Origin: Siphonodentalium dalli | Lineage: Eukaryota > Mollusca > Scaphopoda > Gadilida > Siphonodentaliidae | Assembly (NCBI GenBank): GCA_032622095.1 | Contig: CP136065.1 | Span: 246,201,474 to 246,265,473, forward strand | Direction: 5' to 3' | Length of the DNA stretch: 64,000 nucleotides | Shown here: piece after piece, positions 12,901 through 27,900 of the stretch | Layout of the letters: each line of letters opens with the position of its first letter | How positions within the stretch are numbered: the stretch's first letter is position 1 | Notes under the pieces: generated by a model | Database searches by the model: none | Told to the model about the DNA's origin: nothing | What the model saw: only the letters and a program-made list of their open reading frames with translations | Made by a program: the position numbers and the translations under genes

Positions 12901-15900
12901 TATAATTGACCAACCTTACATCATGACGGATATGGAAGATTTTAACCGAGCATTACGTGTGTGACCTCAGAAAAATCAGGTTTTTAGATGAGCTTATTTT
13001 GAAACCAAATTTCTGTGAATTCTTACACCATCAAAAATTACAAGCTATCTAAAGTTATTGAAGGGATTCTCAATATTGAAAATAATACTTTTGGGATGAC
13101 TGTAATATTTGAACTGAAGTGTCCTGATCCCAAAATCAAAATTTAGCTGCGTTACGTGTGTGACACAAAAATTGTTACGTGTGTGACCTTCTGAAAAAAT
13201 CATAAATGGTAACTAGAAAAGCTAGCATTTATTAATAATCAGGGAGATGCTAATTGTTGCGAGTGAATAAAATCTTGTTCCTTTATATATTGACACATTT
13301 TAAACATATGAACCATGTTATCTCCAGAAACTGTTATGTGTGTGTGACAGATATACGAATGGTATATTATACAATGAGTCAATCTGCATAAAATGTATTC
13401 TGAAAAGCACTAGAGTTTACACTTTTATCCAGATATCAGTTGGTAGGCAAACTGTATAGTACTTCAGTACATGTATCATACTTCATTTATGTTACATCTA
13501 TATATATATTAAAAACTCCAATTCCAACATGCATACAAGTACATGTTTGTGTAAAAATATGATATAATAAATATGGGATCAATTTTGAATGCCCGTTTTT
13601 TAAAATGGGACATATTATGTGATTTGTCTGCCTGTCTGTCCGTCCATCCGTTTGCATCTGGCTTCCGTATGATAACTTTAGATATTCTCACTGAATAACA
13701 ATTTTTATATGTATGGCAAAATACAGGTCAAGTTCAAATTTGTGTCCCCCCCCCCACCAATATTCAGACAGTTATTGCCCTTTGTTGGAATTACCATGGG
13801 TATTTTCTGCCAAGCCCTATAGTGATGCTCTTTTAAAAAATAATTCAATAAACGTTTAGTCTGTTGTGTTGCTTGGAATACAAGCAACCCCCCCCCTGCC
13901 CATATATTAAGGGTGTCACATAACTATTGCGCGCTTATCCTGATTATGTTTACATTTGGTCCACAATTTACATGTGAACTACATGACCATATAACAACGG
14001 CACTTACAATGGTCACTTTATACATTGACCAATCCTTAACACAATAATTGTATTAACTAAACTTATTTAAAGAGATACGTACAAATCACTCTTTTAGGAG
14101 AGACGTGTACCTTGTATGATTTAGGAGAGCCGGAGCATTTCTATAACGCATTTGAGGGCAGTGATTGATATTTCAGCTTGTACCGTATATGTTTTTAGGA
14201 GAGATGTGTACCTTGTATGATTTAGGAGAGACGGAGCATTTCTATAACACATTTGAAGGCAGTGATCGATATTTCAGCTTGTACCTTATATGATTTTAGG
14301 AGAGATGTGTACCTTGTATGATTTAGGAGAGACGGAGCATTTCTATAACACATTTGAGGGCAGTGATTGATATTTCAGATTGTATTGTGTATGATTTTAG
14401 GAGATACGTTACCGTGTATGATTTTAGGAGAGACGGAGCATTTCTATAACACATTTGAGGGCAGTGCTCGATATTTCAGATTGTATTGTGTATGATTTTA
14501 GGAGATACGTTACCGTGTATGATTTTAGGAGAGACTGAGCATTTCTATAACACATTTGAGGGCAGTGATTGATATTTCAGCTTGTACATTGTATGATTTT
14601 ATGAAAGACGGATGGGAGCATTTCTATACCTCGTTTGTACCGTGTATGTTTTTAGGAGAGATGGAGCATTTGAGTAATGCGTTTGAGGGCAGTGATAGAT
14701 ATTTCAGCTTGTACATTGTATGATGTTAGGATAAATGGGCCATTTCTATAACGCATTTGAGGCAGTGATAGATATTTCAGCTTGTACCGTGTATCATTTT
14801 AGGAGAGACAGAGAATTTCCAAAATGCGTTTGAGGGCAGTGATTACAGTGCCGGAGCTATAGCATTAGCCTTCTACTCCGGATTCTGGGCGTACTCGGGA
14901 TGGTGAGTCTAGTTGCTAATACAAATTCGTCAGCATTCCTTGACAAGCCTTGAATAGGGTGTCTGTCATTTGCAGAATGAGGTCCCCAAAGGGTGAATTT
15001 AGTGATGCTACCCCGCATAGCGGGCTAGCATCACCAAATTCACCCACTGGGGACCTCATTCTGCTTACACCTCAGCAGAATGAGGTTCCCAGAGGGTGAA
15101 TTTGGTGATGCTAGCCCGCTATGCGGTGACATGTGGCCTGTCAGCCTTTTATTTTCCTTAAAATCCTTCCAGATGAAAAAATTATAAAATTGTTAAAAAA
15201 TATAAGAAAAAATTATAAAAATTGTTATGGAATGTTAGGAAAAATAATAAAGAATGATAAAAATTGTTAAAGAATGTAAGAAAAATTTATAAAAATTGTT
15301 TGGCCAATGCATTCTCTTATATATGCGAGGCGACCTATGGTTGACTCGCATATATAAGAGAATGCATTGGCACAGGGTCTTTAACCCTTTACCCAACAGA
15401 ACGGCCCTGTGCCAATGCATTCTCTTATATATGCGAGTCGACCATAGGTCGCCTCGCATATATAAGAGAATGCATTGGCTTAACACATTAAAAATTATAA
15501 AATTGTTAAAGAATGTAAGAAAAAATGGTAAAAAAGATTTTTTTTTAGGCCAATGCATTCTCTTATATATGCGAGGCGACCTATGGTCGACTCGCATATA
15601 TAAGAGAATGCATTGGCACAGGGCATAACTGTAACTATCACACTGTGGTCAAGGAGCCGGTTCCAATGATATCCATATGTGTATGGTTCTATTGAGACAG
15701 ACCGAAGATATTTTAGGCTGTTGAAGCTTTATTTGGCCGGTTTTGGCCGGTTTGTTGGGTAAACGGTTTTAATGTTGCTCCAGTGCAGTTCCTGTCATGA
15801 AAGGGTTAAGTTTATGACTAGTATCAACCGTAGAATGGGTTAATAGTAGAAAAGTGTTAAAATACATAGTTTATTCTGAGGCTGACTTTAACCCTTTACC

Positions 15901-18900
15901 CAACAGAAGGGCCCTGTGCCAATGCATTCTCTTATATATGCGAGTCGACCATAGGTCGCCTCGCATATATAAGAGAATGCATTGGCTTAACACATTAAAA
16001 ATTATAAAATTGTTAAAGAATGTAAGAAAAAATGGTAAAAAGTGTTAAAAAATATTTTTTTTAGGCCAATGCATTCTCTTATATATGCGAGGCGACCTAT
16101 GGTCGACTCGCATATATAAGAGAATGCATTGGCACAGGGCATAACTGTAACTATCACAATGTGGTCAAGGAGCCGGTTCCAATGATATCCATATTTGTAT
16201 GGTTCTATTGAGACAGACGAAGATATTTTAGGCTGTTGAAGCTTTATTTGGCCGTTTTGTTGGGTAAAGGGTTAAAACAAATTTACCCACCTGAAAGATG
16301 TCATTGTTTTTTTAAAAGTAGCAAATATATATGTATACCCCTAGCACTGCAGCGTTTATCAAAGCATCTCGGAAATGTATGCTGCCTGTCTTGTCTGTTT
16401 GACAGGTATCCCATTCGAGATGTTAGTTATGTAGCTATCGGGTCTGAAATCGCCTGCAGATGTTAGCATTGTAGTTATCGGATCTGACAATTATGTAAAT
16501 AGGCTGTCTCGGTGTAATGTAGTAGCATGTCTGCTAATCAGGTGTACCAGGAAGTCGATCTGAACACCCCTAATTTGCAGTGGAGTGAACTTCTGAACAC
16601 GCCTAATTGACAAAAATAGCTTTAATAGTGAATGTGGTTCATTGTCTTTAGCTGTCATATTTCATGTACAAATGCTTCTCGTACAGTAATGCCCTAAATA
16701 ATTGACTCCTTAACCACAACAGAATTATGGGTATTTTTTCAGGATTTAGACGGAAATATGGCTTGTTGCCATTCATCAGAAAGCTCTCACTGAGAGCTTT
16801 CCAATGAATGGCAACAAGCCATATCTCCGACTAAATCCTAAAAAATTACCCATAATTCTTAGGAATATTTACAAGCATCAAACCCATATACAGCCTGAGA
16901 ATATGGTGTCAGACATTTGCAGACTGAGGTCCCCGGAGGGTGAATTTAGGGATGCTACCCTGCACAGCTGGATAGCATAACCAAATTTATCCTCTGGGAC
17001 CTCATTTGGCATGGCTTCATCTTCTGTGGGTGACCTAGATACAGATTTTAGTTCCCAGATGGTGAAGATTGTGATGTGCACACATTGGGCACCTTGATTA
17101 TACATTGTGTCATCTGCCAATTTGGGGATATAGAGAAACTAAACTAAAAAAGAAAAAGAAACTCTCTAAAGAAGTTTCTAAAGAAACTGAAATACTTGTT
17201 ATTTTAATATCTGATAATAAAGATACTTTCCAGAGAAGATGGGGTCCCCAGAGGGATGAATTTAGTTATTCTAGCCCACTGTGTGGTGTTGCGTAACTAA
17301 ATTCATCCTATGGGGACCTCATTCTGCAAATATCCAGCACCATATCCGCAGGGGTGCTGGAGCAAGGGGAGGGGCAGATGCACCTCTTGCAGGGACCAGC
17401 CGTGAAGATAACTTGGGAAATGTCTTCTCCCTAAAATGTATCATTATACCCCCCGCAACGAAGTTAGGGGGGGTATACTGGAGTCAGCTTGTCCGTCCGT
17501 CCGTCGTCTGTCCGTGGACACAAATTTGTCCGGAGTTTTTCTAAGTCGTTTTTTGATCAATTTCCGTGAAACTTGGCACAGACATCAACCACCATGGGAA
17601 CCTGTGCACCTGCGATTATGATGTCTGTCGGACTTTTTTTGTGTGGAGTTATTCCCCTTTTTCAACTTAGAATTTTTTTCGCAACATACATAATTTTGTC
17701 CAAGCTTTTATTCCTACATTTTTTGGTGGAGTTATCCCCCCTTTTTCGACTTAGAAACTTTTTTGCAACATGCATAATTTTGTCCGGGCTTTTATTCCTA
17801 CATTTTTCGGTCAATGTTTTTTAATCTTGGCACTGATATTTAGTACCATGGGAACCTGTGCACCTGCGATTATGACGTCTGTCCGACATGTTTTGTGTGA
17901 AGTTATTCGCCTTTTTCGACTTAGAATTTTTTTTCCCAACATACATAATTTTGTCCAAGCTTTTATTCCTACATTTTTTGGTCAATAGGTTTAAGATTAG
18001 GGTTATGGTTGTACACCTGCAATGGGAACTGTTATTTTATTATTTTAACTAAATGTTTACTGACATGTGAAACATCTTAGTATTTTTAAAACAGGGGGGT
18101 ATCCGTAGTCCCATTGGGACAGTCACACCTCTAGTTTCTTCCTATTTTTGTCCCTGAGAGAAGTGTCCTCTCTAATATAGCATTATGCATATGTCCCTGT
18201 GGCATATTAGAAGTAAAGGTGTTATTACTCACTATAAATTCTAATGTTTTTATAAATGGATTCTTGTGTTGCATAATACTTATTGGATCATTGAAGGGTG
18301 ATGTTGGGGTGTAAATTGAACTTCAGCCATTGTTACTTCTCCCTGATAACAGTCCACTTCTCCCTAATAGCCAAATGGGAGAAGTGACTGAAAATAAATG
18401 AATGGGAATATGGGTGTTTCTCTGCCTATTTCTATACTACCGGTATATACAAATAATCACAGAACTACTAGTAAGTACTTGTGATTAATATTACGAGTCT
18501 TCATTTTATGTCATCATCATTTTTTTATTAGGAGAGACCTGTAGTGAGCTATATCATCCGCTTTGTGGCCGGAAGCATCTTGGGACCACAATTAAGGAAT
18601 TAAGCCTTCTATTTCTTTTTGTGCCATCCCCGGTAGCTAGACGTGCATGTACCCTGTATGATTATTCCAAATTTCAACCTCACCATAAATCCTTTGGTTT
18701 TCTTTACAGTCTCATATTTATTTCAAACTTTTTCTATCTATACACAGCTCTATAACTGAAATTATGTTAAAAACTCATTTTTGTAACTAGTATTCATAAT
18801 TTTTTAATACATGTATTTCTAGTTATCAAAAATCAATCAATCAATCAATCAATAACTCAGTTCCCTTAGGAAATGTTCAAATAATATGTTCAACAACCGA

Positions 18901-21900
18901 CCATCTGAACATTTCCCACAATATAATATAAATTCTTCTGCATCTGTAATAGCTTTTGATCTGTCTTCCGTCTGCTTTTATTACCTGTACATCCCTCCAA
19001 ATGAATAATAGACCATTCAAATGTATACTTTTCTAACTGGTTGAGAGAATACATTTAGTATAGAAAGGATTGAACAGTGTTTCTATTCTATTCGTCTATT
19101 CGCATGGTTTACAAACAAAGAATAGACCATCCCATTGTATACTCTGAGAACTGAATTGGTGAATCCATTCCAAAATAAACAATTGAAGAGATACTGCTTC
19201 ATTTGATTTCCAGCCATATTCCATCATATTGTTCCAATGGTTAAACAGTGCATGCTATTGATATTGCCTGCTAGCACACTACAAATTGTTTCAGAATGGG
19301 GCAAGTCTGACACTCCTAATTGTTTGGTAAGGGAGTCTTGTTAATGAAGAATGATACCGTTCTATGTCATTCCATGTTATAACCAGCGTGAGACACCCGG
19401 CTAAATCATACTTCTGTATTTCGCTATTAGCTGCCAAACTGTAGGCTTGGTATCACTTCAACCAGATTCCACATCTGGTGTACAATTTAAGAAGTCTGAC
19501 CTTTCTGCACTAGTGCTAGTAGTTGGCGAGTTATTGGTAATAATATATCAGTCAAACTCACCACATGGTGCAGAATACAAACAGAAGGCCACAAGAGGTG
19601 GGACCGGGCTAAAGACTACTAGTTTAATTATACAAAGTTTCAAATACACTACCCCCCCCCCCCCCCCCCCAACTAAAACCCCAAAAACAACCCATCCTGC
19701 AACCAGTCAAAAGGCTCCAGTGTTGCACCTCTATTTGGATACAGATAGTAGAACTATGTGAAATTCCAGTTAGTTTAAACATATTTATTTGTCTAATTTT
19801 ATGAAACATGTTATATAACCTAAACAATTATATACAGACAATGGGATTGGAGGACAAGTGCTTGTCTCACTTATGGGTACACCCTCTCCCATAAATTCCA
19901 ATTGCATCATTTAATTTTGGTAAAATTTTTATAGAACACGAATAATAAAAATTCAACCGAGCTCCCGATGGTTGGATGTCTTCCAATCGGGAACTTAACG
20001 TACAGTCACAAGTTTGATTAAAAATTGAAAAATATTTAACCCGTGATCTTATAGAATATATACCATAAATATTGGTATAAAAATTGAAATATATGAACAA
20101 CTTAAAAATATTTTCCAGTTTGAAATGCTCCCCTCTCCCCTTAATGAGTTGTAACATAGCATGCAATGAACCAGGAAGACTTACTCATATCTGTAATGCT
20201 GCTGGAGAGTTACTTATGGAGGAAATATACCTTGCACTTGCAGTGCAGACTGGGCATTATTAAAATGCACATGAGACAATTCAGTCAATGGGCAGGATAC
20301 TCAATCTATCCCCAACCCTTCTGAATAGCAACAATTATTACATGCAACGAACCAGGAAAATGTACTCTTATCGGTATTACAGCTGAAGAGTACACAGGTT
20401 CTCATAGAGGAAACGCACCTTGTACAGTGCAAACTGGGCATTAAATACACATGAGACAATTCAGTCAATGAACAGGATACTCCATCTGACCCCCTCCCCT
20501 CCTGAGTAGTAACAAATCATTGCATACAATGAACCAGGAAAATGTACTATCGGCATTATAGCTAAAGAGTACACTGGTTCTCATGGAGGAAAATGCACCT
20601 TGTACAGGGCAGACTGGGTATTAAATACACATGAGACAATTCATGCAATGGGCAGGATACCCCATCTAACCCCCACCCTCCTGAGTAGTAACAAATCATT
20701 ACATGCTATGAACCAGGAAAACATATTCCTATGCTACGCTATACAGCCTACAGTTAAAGAGTACACAATCAGCCAATGGGTGGTATACCCCATCTAACCC
20801 CCACCCTCCTGAGTTGTAACAAATCATTGCATGCAATGAACCAGGAAAACATATTCGTACGACGTACGCTATGCTACAGCCTACAGTTAAAGAGTACACA
20901 ATCAGCCAATGGGCGGTATACCCCATCTAACCCCCACCCTCCTGAGTAGTAACAAATCATTGCATGCAATGAACCAGGAAATCATATTCCTACGCTATGC
21001 TACAGTTAAAGATTACACATGTTCTCATGGAGGAAATGCACCTTGTACAGTGTATGCTGGGCATTAAATGTACATGAGACAATTCATGCAATGGGCGGGA
21101 TACTCAATCTGATCCCCTCCCCTCCTGAGTAGTAACAAATCATTACATGCAATGAACCAGGAAAACATACTTCTACACTACGCTACAGTTAAAGAATACA
21201 CAGGTTCTCATGGAGGAAATGCACCTTGTACAGGGCAGGCTGGGCATTAAATGCACATGAGACACATTAAGTCTGGCATGATTAATCATATAGTTGATTG
21301 GTAGTCAAACACAATTATTTGCAGTCATCCATACTCGATTATTTGCCATAAGTCATCTTGGAAATCAATAAACACCATCATAAATTAAGCCATGATATTA
21401 AAATATGTGCGCAATAATTGCACAATCTGAAACACATTTGCTAATCTATTCACTTATGTGACACAGACTGTCATACCATGTATGGTTGTAATACTGACAT
21501 CCGCATCAACCATCTGTCTTTTGTATGTCCATCCGTCTGTTCATCTGCAGACAGATGCTGTCCGATGCGATAACTTGAGTAATTGTCATCAGGTCATGAT
21601 AATATTTTATGTGCAGGTTTATGACCCATCACTTTATAGTATTTGCTATCGTTCGGTTTAGAAAATATTGACCCTTCCAATCTATCCCATAGACATGTGC
21701 TATGTGATGCAATAACTCGGAAATTTTTTACTCATTCAAATCCTGTTGAAATTTCATTACAGGGTTTTAGATGGCACACTCCTCATCAGTATAGTTTTTA
21801 GTATCTTTCCATTGATCAGTGTTCACGCTGGACCGAAAATATTTGTGGCCAAAAGTTTAGCCAAATGAAAATTTTATTAGCCAAATGAAAAAAACTTTGG

Positions 21901-24900
21901 CCAAATGGTTTTTGGCCAAATTAAAAAAACTTTGGCCAAATAAATCCTAATTTTCTGGGCGGTTCACAATTAATGACTAAAATATTTGTTTTAAACTTTA
22001 TTTGTTACTCAGAATAAAAACATAATTAAAACAACACAAACACAACTTTAAAAACAATATTATACGAACATAGGTATCACACAGGCAGATCAATTCATAA
22101 AACATTAATATAGAATACGGATATCGCAAACATGAAACTAAAATTTGATATAATTATAATCACACAATTCCGCTATTGTAATAACTCTTATGTCGTTGAC
22201 AACACGACGATCGCTAACTATTGCTTATTATAGTAAGGTGATAACTATTGAATACCAGGTTATTAGACCCACACCTATATACTCACTCAAAGAACAGAGG
22301 TCGGGCGACGATGTATCCCGTCATGTGGCTCATAGAACGTGTAAAGGTTCATTACAGTGTTTTAGATTGCACACTCCTCATCAGTATATATTTACATACA
22401 CCTAATATCTCTTCCGATTTCCCCATAGCGTTACGGTAGACACGCCCCTTATCCAATGCGTTCATAAAGCTATGAACGCAACGTGACGTCACTTCCAATG
22501 TCGTTCATAGGTTTATGAACACATTGGTCCCGGAAATGACCGGATATTGTCGGACATTGCCGACTGCTTGAGTATCTATATAGTACGTCCGGATTTGGCA
22601 AGAAATTTATTTTGGTCTATAATCAGTGTTGTTGCCCCTTGTTACTGAGCGTTGATGTTAAAAAAGCCCGATACTCAATAGCGTTTTACCATTTTCCTTA
22701 CCGCTACAAATATCCCCCCCCCCCCCCCCCCCCAGAACCTCACAAATATATCATTATGGTAGAACGGCGTGTTGTCGATTTCTTATCCACAGCCGAAACT
22801 TAATTGTTAGTTTCAGATATCATTCTTGAAATCAACAGGTCTACATTAGTTACTAGCTAAACAAGACAGTTTGTCATATATGTATACGTAACTGTGAAAT
22901 TGCGTTTTTCCCCCGTTCTCCGTGAACGGATTCTCAAAATGTTTGGTTTTCCAAAAAAAACACGATTCAAACTTTCTTAACTGGACTCCATGCGTTCATT
23001 TAAATAGATGAATAAATAGTGGGAAAGACAGACAATCCTAGTTCATAATGAATTTAAGTATATAAATATAAATAATAAACGGCGGATTCAACGTGGTCAT
23101 GGGTTTTGACCGCGATTAAAAATCAGCAAACTCCACATGAACCCCTTCGGGGTTCATGCAGTTTGCTGATTTTTTCTCGCGGTCAAAATCCCATGACCAC
23201 ATTGAAACCGCCGTTCATTTCTTATATGATTGTGTAATTGTTTCATATTTTATTACACGTGTCGATGACTTCGGCATAAATCAAAGCGGTGTAATGATAA
23301 GAGTGTCAAACCTTGTGACCCATTTTCCACTGCCTGGAAAACAGTAGCCATATGCCGCTAATCTAAGTGGTTATAATCCGCATGAATCCATAGCAAATAG
23401 AATATTGTTCGCCAACGCCATGTATATTTACTAGGCCTGCACGAGCAAGCCATTGTCGAGGAATCCGTTCATGGAAATATCACTCGGATGACACTCGCTT
23501 TTTTATTGACTGGCGAAAAAAAGTTTTGACTTGCATCATTTTTTTTAGACTCAGTCGAGCGACCCAAACACAAAATTTATTTTGTTTAGGCCTCATCAAT
23601 TTTTTTCGTTATAATTCATATCATCAAGTTTGAAGAAAGGCAAAATAAGTACAAATCAGACTTATAGTTTTTGCATCAGGGCTCTATTGAGCTACATATA
23701 CACTAGTCCAAGTCTTCTCGTACTAAAACTAGCTAAGATTTTGGGATGGAGATGCTAGTATTTAGTCCGAGTTCCAGGCCCATGCATTCCTATGACACGA
23801 CTTAAGCGTTAGTGACCCGCTCAAATAAAACCACAATTATATGAAATAAAATATCACAATTGCTACAATAAACGGATAGTTTCCGCAGAAGACATGCTAT
23901 TTGATCTGAAACCCACATCTGTTGTGAATTGAAAGCGGTAATTTAATGTGAAAAGAAACATTTGCCGCAGTGTTTACATATTTTTTAAAGTATGCGAACT
24001 CAGTTGACCTTGCGAACTGCGTTCGGCATTTTCCGGTGAAAATATTCCGTAGATTTTCAATCAACCATGCACGATGAATTCTCCATTGTAATCGTAATTA
24101 TACGTGACAATAAATAAATAAATACATAGATTAAATACATATTGAAGATATAAATGTAATACATTAAATAAATTACGGGAATTACAACCATCTCACAGTT
24201 TAAACCAGTGTAAACACAATGAGCATTAGAATATCATGGGGGCCGCCATTTTGTTTGTATCGAAATTCGTCTCGGCCAAAACAAACACCGGACAATGCCG
24301 AAGTTCTTCGGAACCTGAGTTCGGCTTTCAGTTAAGTAAACAAACAGAAAAAACAACGATGTTTGTGGCAATCAACCGGAATATTCTATCTGTAATTTAA
24401 CATTAAAGTTAGATTATTATACACCATTATGACCATAAGATGTCACTCTTTCCGATGTATATAGCATCACGTATTGCTTTGTTAGGTAAATCGAGTAAAA
24501 TACACCACAGATTCCCGCCACAGATCCTGGGCGTAACTCGTGTCATAGGCATGCATGGGCCTGGAACTCGGACTAAATACTAGCATCTCCATCCCAAAAT
24601 CTTAGCTAGTTTTAGTACGAGAAGACTTGGACTACATATACACATGGTATCTAAATCAATACTTCATCCTGTCATTCTCATATTATTCTATCACTGCCTT
24701 TAGTCATCTAAATCCACAAGATGTGAAGTCAGGATGTGATGGAGTGTTTAATTGGAATATAAATTGCATAATTGACCCAATTGGCAGTTGGCCAGTCACC
24801 AGAATAAACAGGATATAGTGTAACACACAGTTGCAAATTGTGATGTATCTGTGTCTGTTTATGACATATGTGTAATCTTTTAACCTTTCCCTGTGCCAAT

Positions 24901-27900
24901 GCATTCTCTTATATATGCAAGTCTCACATATGGAGCCTCACATATATAAGAGAATGCATTGGCCTAACGATATTTACCTTGACCATGTCAGCCAGTGAAT
25001 TCTCTTACTGTATACATGTAAATGCAAGGCTCCCTATGGGTGACTCGCATATATAAGAGAATTCACTGGCACAGGATTTTTAATGCTGCACCAGCGCAGC
25101 TCCCATCATGAATGGGTTTATGTGTAATGAAAATCTACGCAAAACTGCAGTGGAAAAAAAAAACAGTAATGCTCTAAGTAATCGACTTCTTAACCACAGC
25201 AGAATTATGGGTAACTTTTCAGGATTTAGTCGGAAATATGCTTTGTTGCCATTCATCGGAAAGCTCTCCCCGAGAGCTTTCCGATGAATGGCAACAAGCC
25301 ATATTTCCGACTGAATCGGAATTATGAACAAAGAAAATGCTCCTATGCAACTCTAAATTGGAATATTTGATGACATAATTGAATCAAATATTTTGGATTT
25401 AGTTTCAAGGGTATTATTTGTAATATTCATTGATAACTTGGCAGTCGAAAATATGGCTTGTTGCCATTCATCGGAAAGCTCTCCCCGAGAGCTTTCCGAT
25501 GAATGGCAACAAGCCATATTTCCAACTAAATCCTGAAAAGTTACCCATATTTCTGCTGTGGTTAAGAAGTCGATTACTTAGAGCATTACTGTATCTCTTT
25601 GTTATTCAACTCATCTGAATGATTTGCTGTATAATCTTCCATGCAGAATCAGTTTGAACTCATCTTAGATTTCCTGAAAACTAGGCCCACATCAAAGCAT
25701 AAAAGATGATTATGTTATACTGCACAATGATATCCAGTTACACTTTTAAAACTATTTTTTTCTCTTTATTTATTCTATCTGTAATTAACCTCAGACATCT
25801 ACATCTCAATTCACCGAATTCTACACCATCATCCTATCCTCACTTCATTCTCAGACGCCCTGAACCTCAATTCACGGAATTCTACACCATCATCCTATCC
25901 TCTCTTCATTTAACCTCAGACTCCCTGAACCTCACTCAATTCACGGAATTCTACACCATCATCCTATCCTCCCTTCCCTTATGATAGCTCTGTCAACATT
26001 CGTTGTGAAATGTAATGCAGTTGATACCAAACACACCTTAAAATTGCTATGTTATCTATGAATATTACAAATAATACCCTTGAAACTAAATCCAAAATAT
26101 TTTATTCAATTACGTCATCAAATATTCCAATTTAGAGTTGCATAGAAGCATTTACTTTGTTCATAATTACTATTAAGTGAATGTTCTGCACTTTGTATCA
26201 AGTTGAATTACGACATGGTGTTGGCCAGAGGGTATGCATGTGAGAGTGGGTGTTTCCATTGGAATTTCCAGCTGCACCCCCACCCTCCTAGAACCAGACT
26301 GCAATTTCCAGTGCAAATACCCTCTCCCCCATTTGTAGTTTTTCAATCTGGTACCTAAATCTTTTCAAAACACCCCTCTCCTATGGTTGGAAAATGTGCA
26401 ACTGATGGTCTATTCAGTACAAAAAATTCACAATTATGACTTTTGGTCTAAAACCAACAAATTCTACACTTAAAATAGTTGGAGAATCAAACAATCAGAA
26501 ACAATTTCCACCGATTTTTTGTTGAAATTTCCAACTAATGTTGATTTAGACATAAAATTTCCAACTGTTGACAAATATTAAACTTGTTTCTTTCAAATGG
26601 CACTTTTAATTTTAAAAGTGTTATTTTAAACCCTAGAATCTAAATCAAAAGTAAAATAAGTTGTGCTATAATCAACCTGGAGCCCTAAATACATCTTAAC
26701 CTCAAGAAATAAAATTCCACACCATCACTGTATTCTCAGACTCCCTGAACCTCAAGTCACCGAATTCCGCACCATCACCGTACCCTCACTTCATTCTCAG
26801 ACGCCCTGAACCTCAAGTCACCGAATTCTACACCATCACCATATCCTTACTTCATTTAACCTCAGACACCCTGAACCTCACTCAAGTCACCGAATTCCAC
26901 ACCATCACCATATCCTTACTTCATTTAACCTCAGACACCCTGAACCTCACTCATGTCACCGAATTCCACATTATCACCATATCCTTACTTCCCTTGACAT
27001 ATCTGTTAACATTCATTGTAAAATGTAATGCAGTTGACTCCCAACACACCTTGAAATTGCCATAATATTATCTATGGATATTACAAATAATAAATACCCT
27101 TGAAACCGAATCCAAAATATTTGATTTAATTGCATCATGAAATATTCCAATATAGAGGAATTGATTTTATTCATAATTAGTAGCAGGTGAATGTCCTGAA
27201 CTTTGTATCATGTTAAACATGAAATGCATTTCTTTATATAGTACTTGATAGTACTTCCTTATAAATTATAACCCCCACTGTAACAAAGTTATGGGTGGTA
27301 TAATCAAACCTTGAAATAGGGTGTCTGTCATTTGCAGAATGAGGTCCCCAGAGGGTGAATTTAGTGATGCTACCCCGCATAGCGGGCTAGCATTACCAAA
27401 TTCACCCTCTGGGGACCTCATTCTGCTTACACCTCAGCAGAATGAGGTTCACAGAGGTTGAATATGGTGATGCTAGCCTGCTATGCGGGGTAGCATCACT
27501 AAATTCACCCTCTGGGGACCTCATTCTGCAAATGACAGACACCCTATTTCAAGGCTTGGGTATAATAGGAATCAGCTTGTCCATCCCTCCATCTGTCTGT
27601 CCTCCGTCTGTGGACTCAACGTTGTCCGAGCTTGTATTCCTACATTTTTCAGTAAATTTTTAAAAACTTTTTTAAAACAGATATTTAGAACCTGTGCACC
27701 TGCGATTATGAGGTTCTTATGGCATCCCCAAATTATCATTGACATTTCTGATATAAACACCTAAAAAAAAGTAAGTTCCCTCCCATATAATACCCTCTAT
27801 CTTCTATGTCATTCATCTGATCATATTGAAATTTTGAATGAATCAAGAACATGATATATTTTGGGAGCAAACATCTCAATGGTTTTCTAACCTTCTGTAT

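Noticed and set aside
17281-17988. Frames within repeat L that look membrane-like
   Set aside because: T-rich repeat sequence; the other L copy does not keep the frame.
25080-25618. Recurrent small proteins with [20 protein letters not shown]
   Set aside because: Translation of the family E palindrome; seen at every E copy on both strands.
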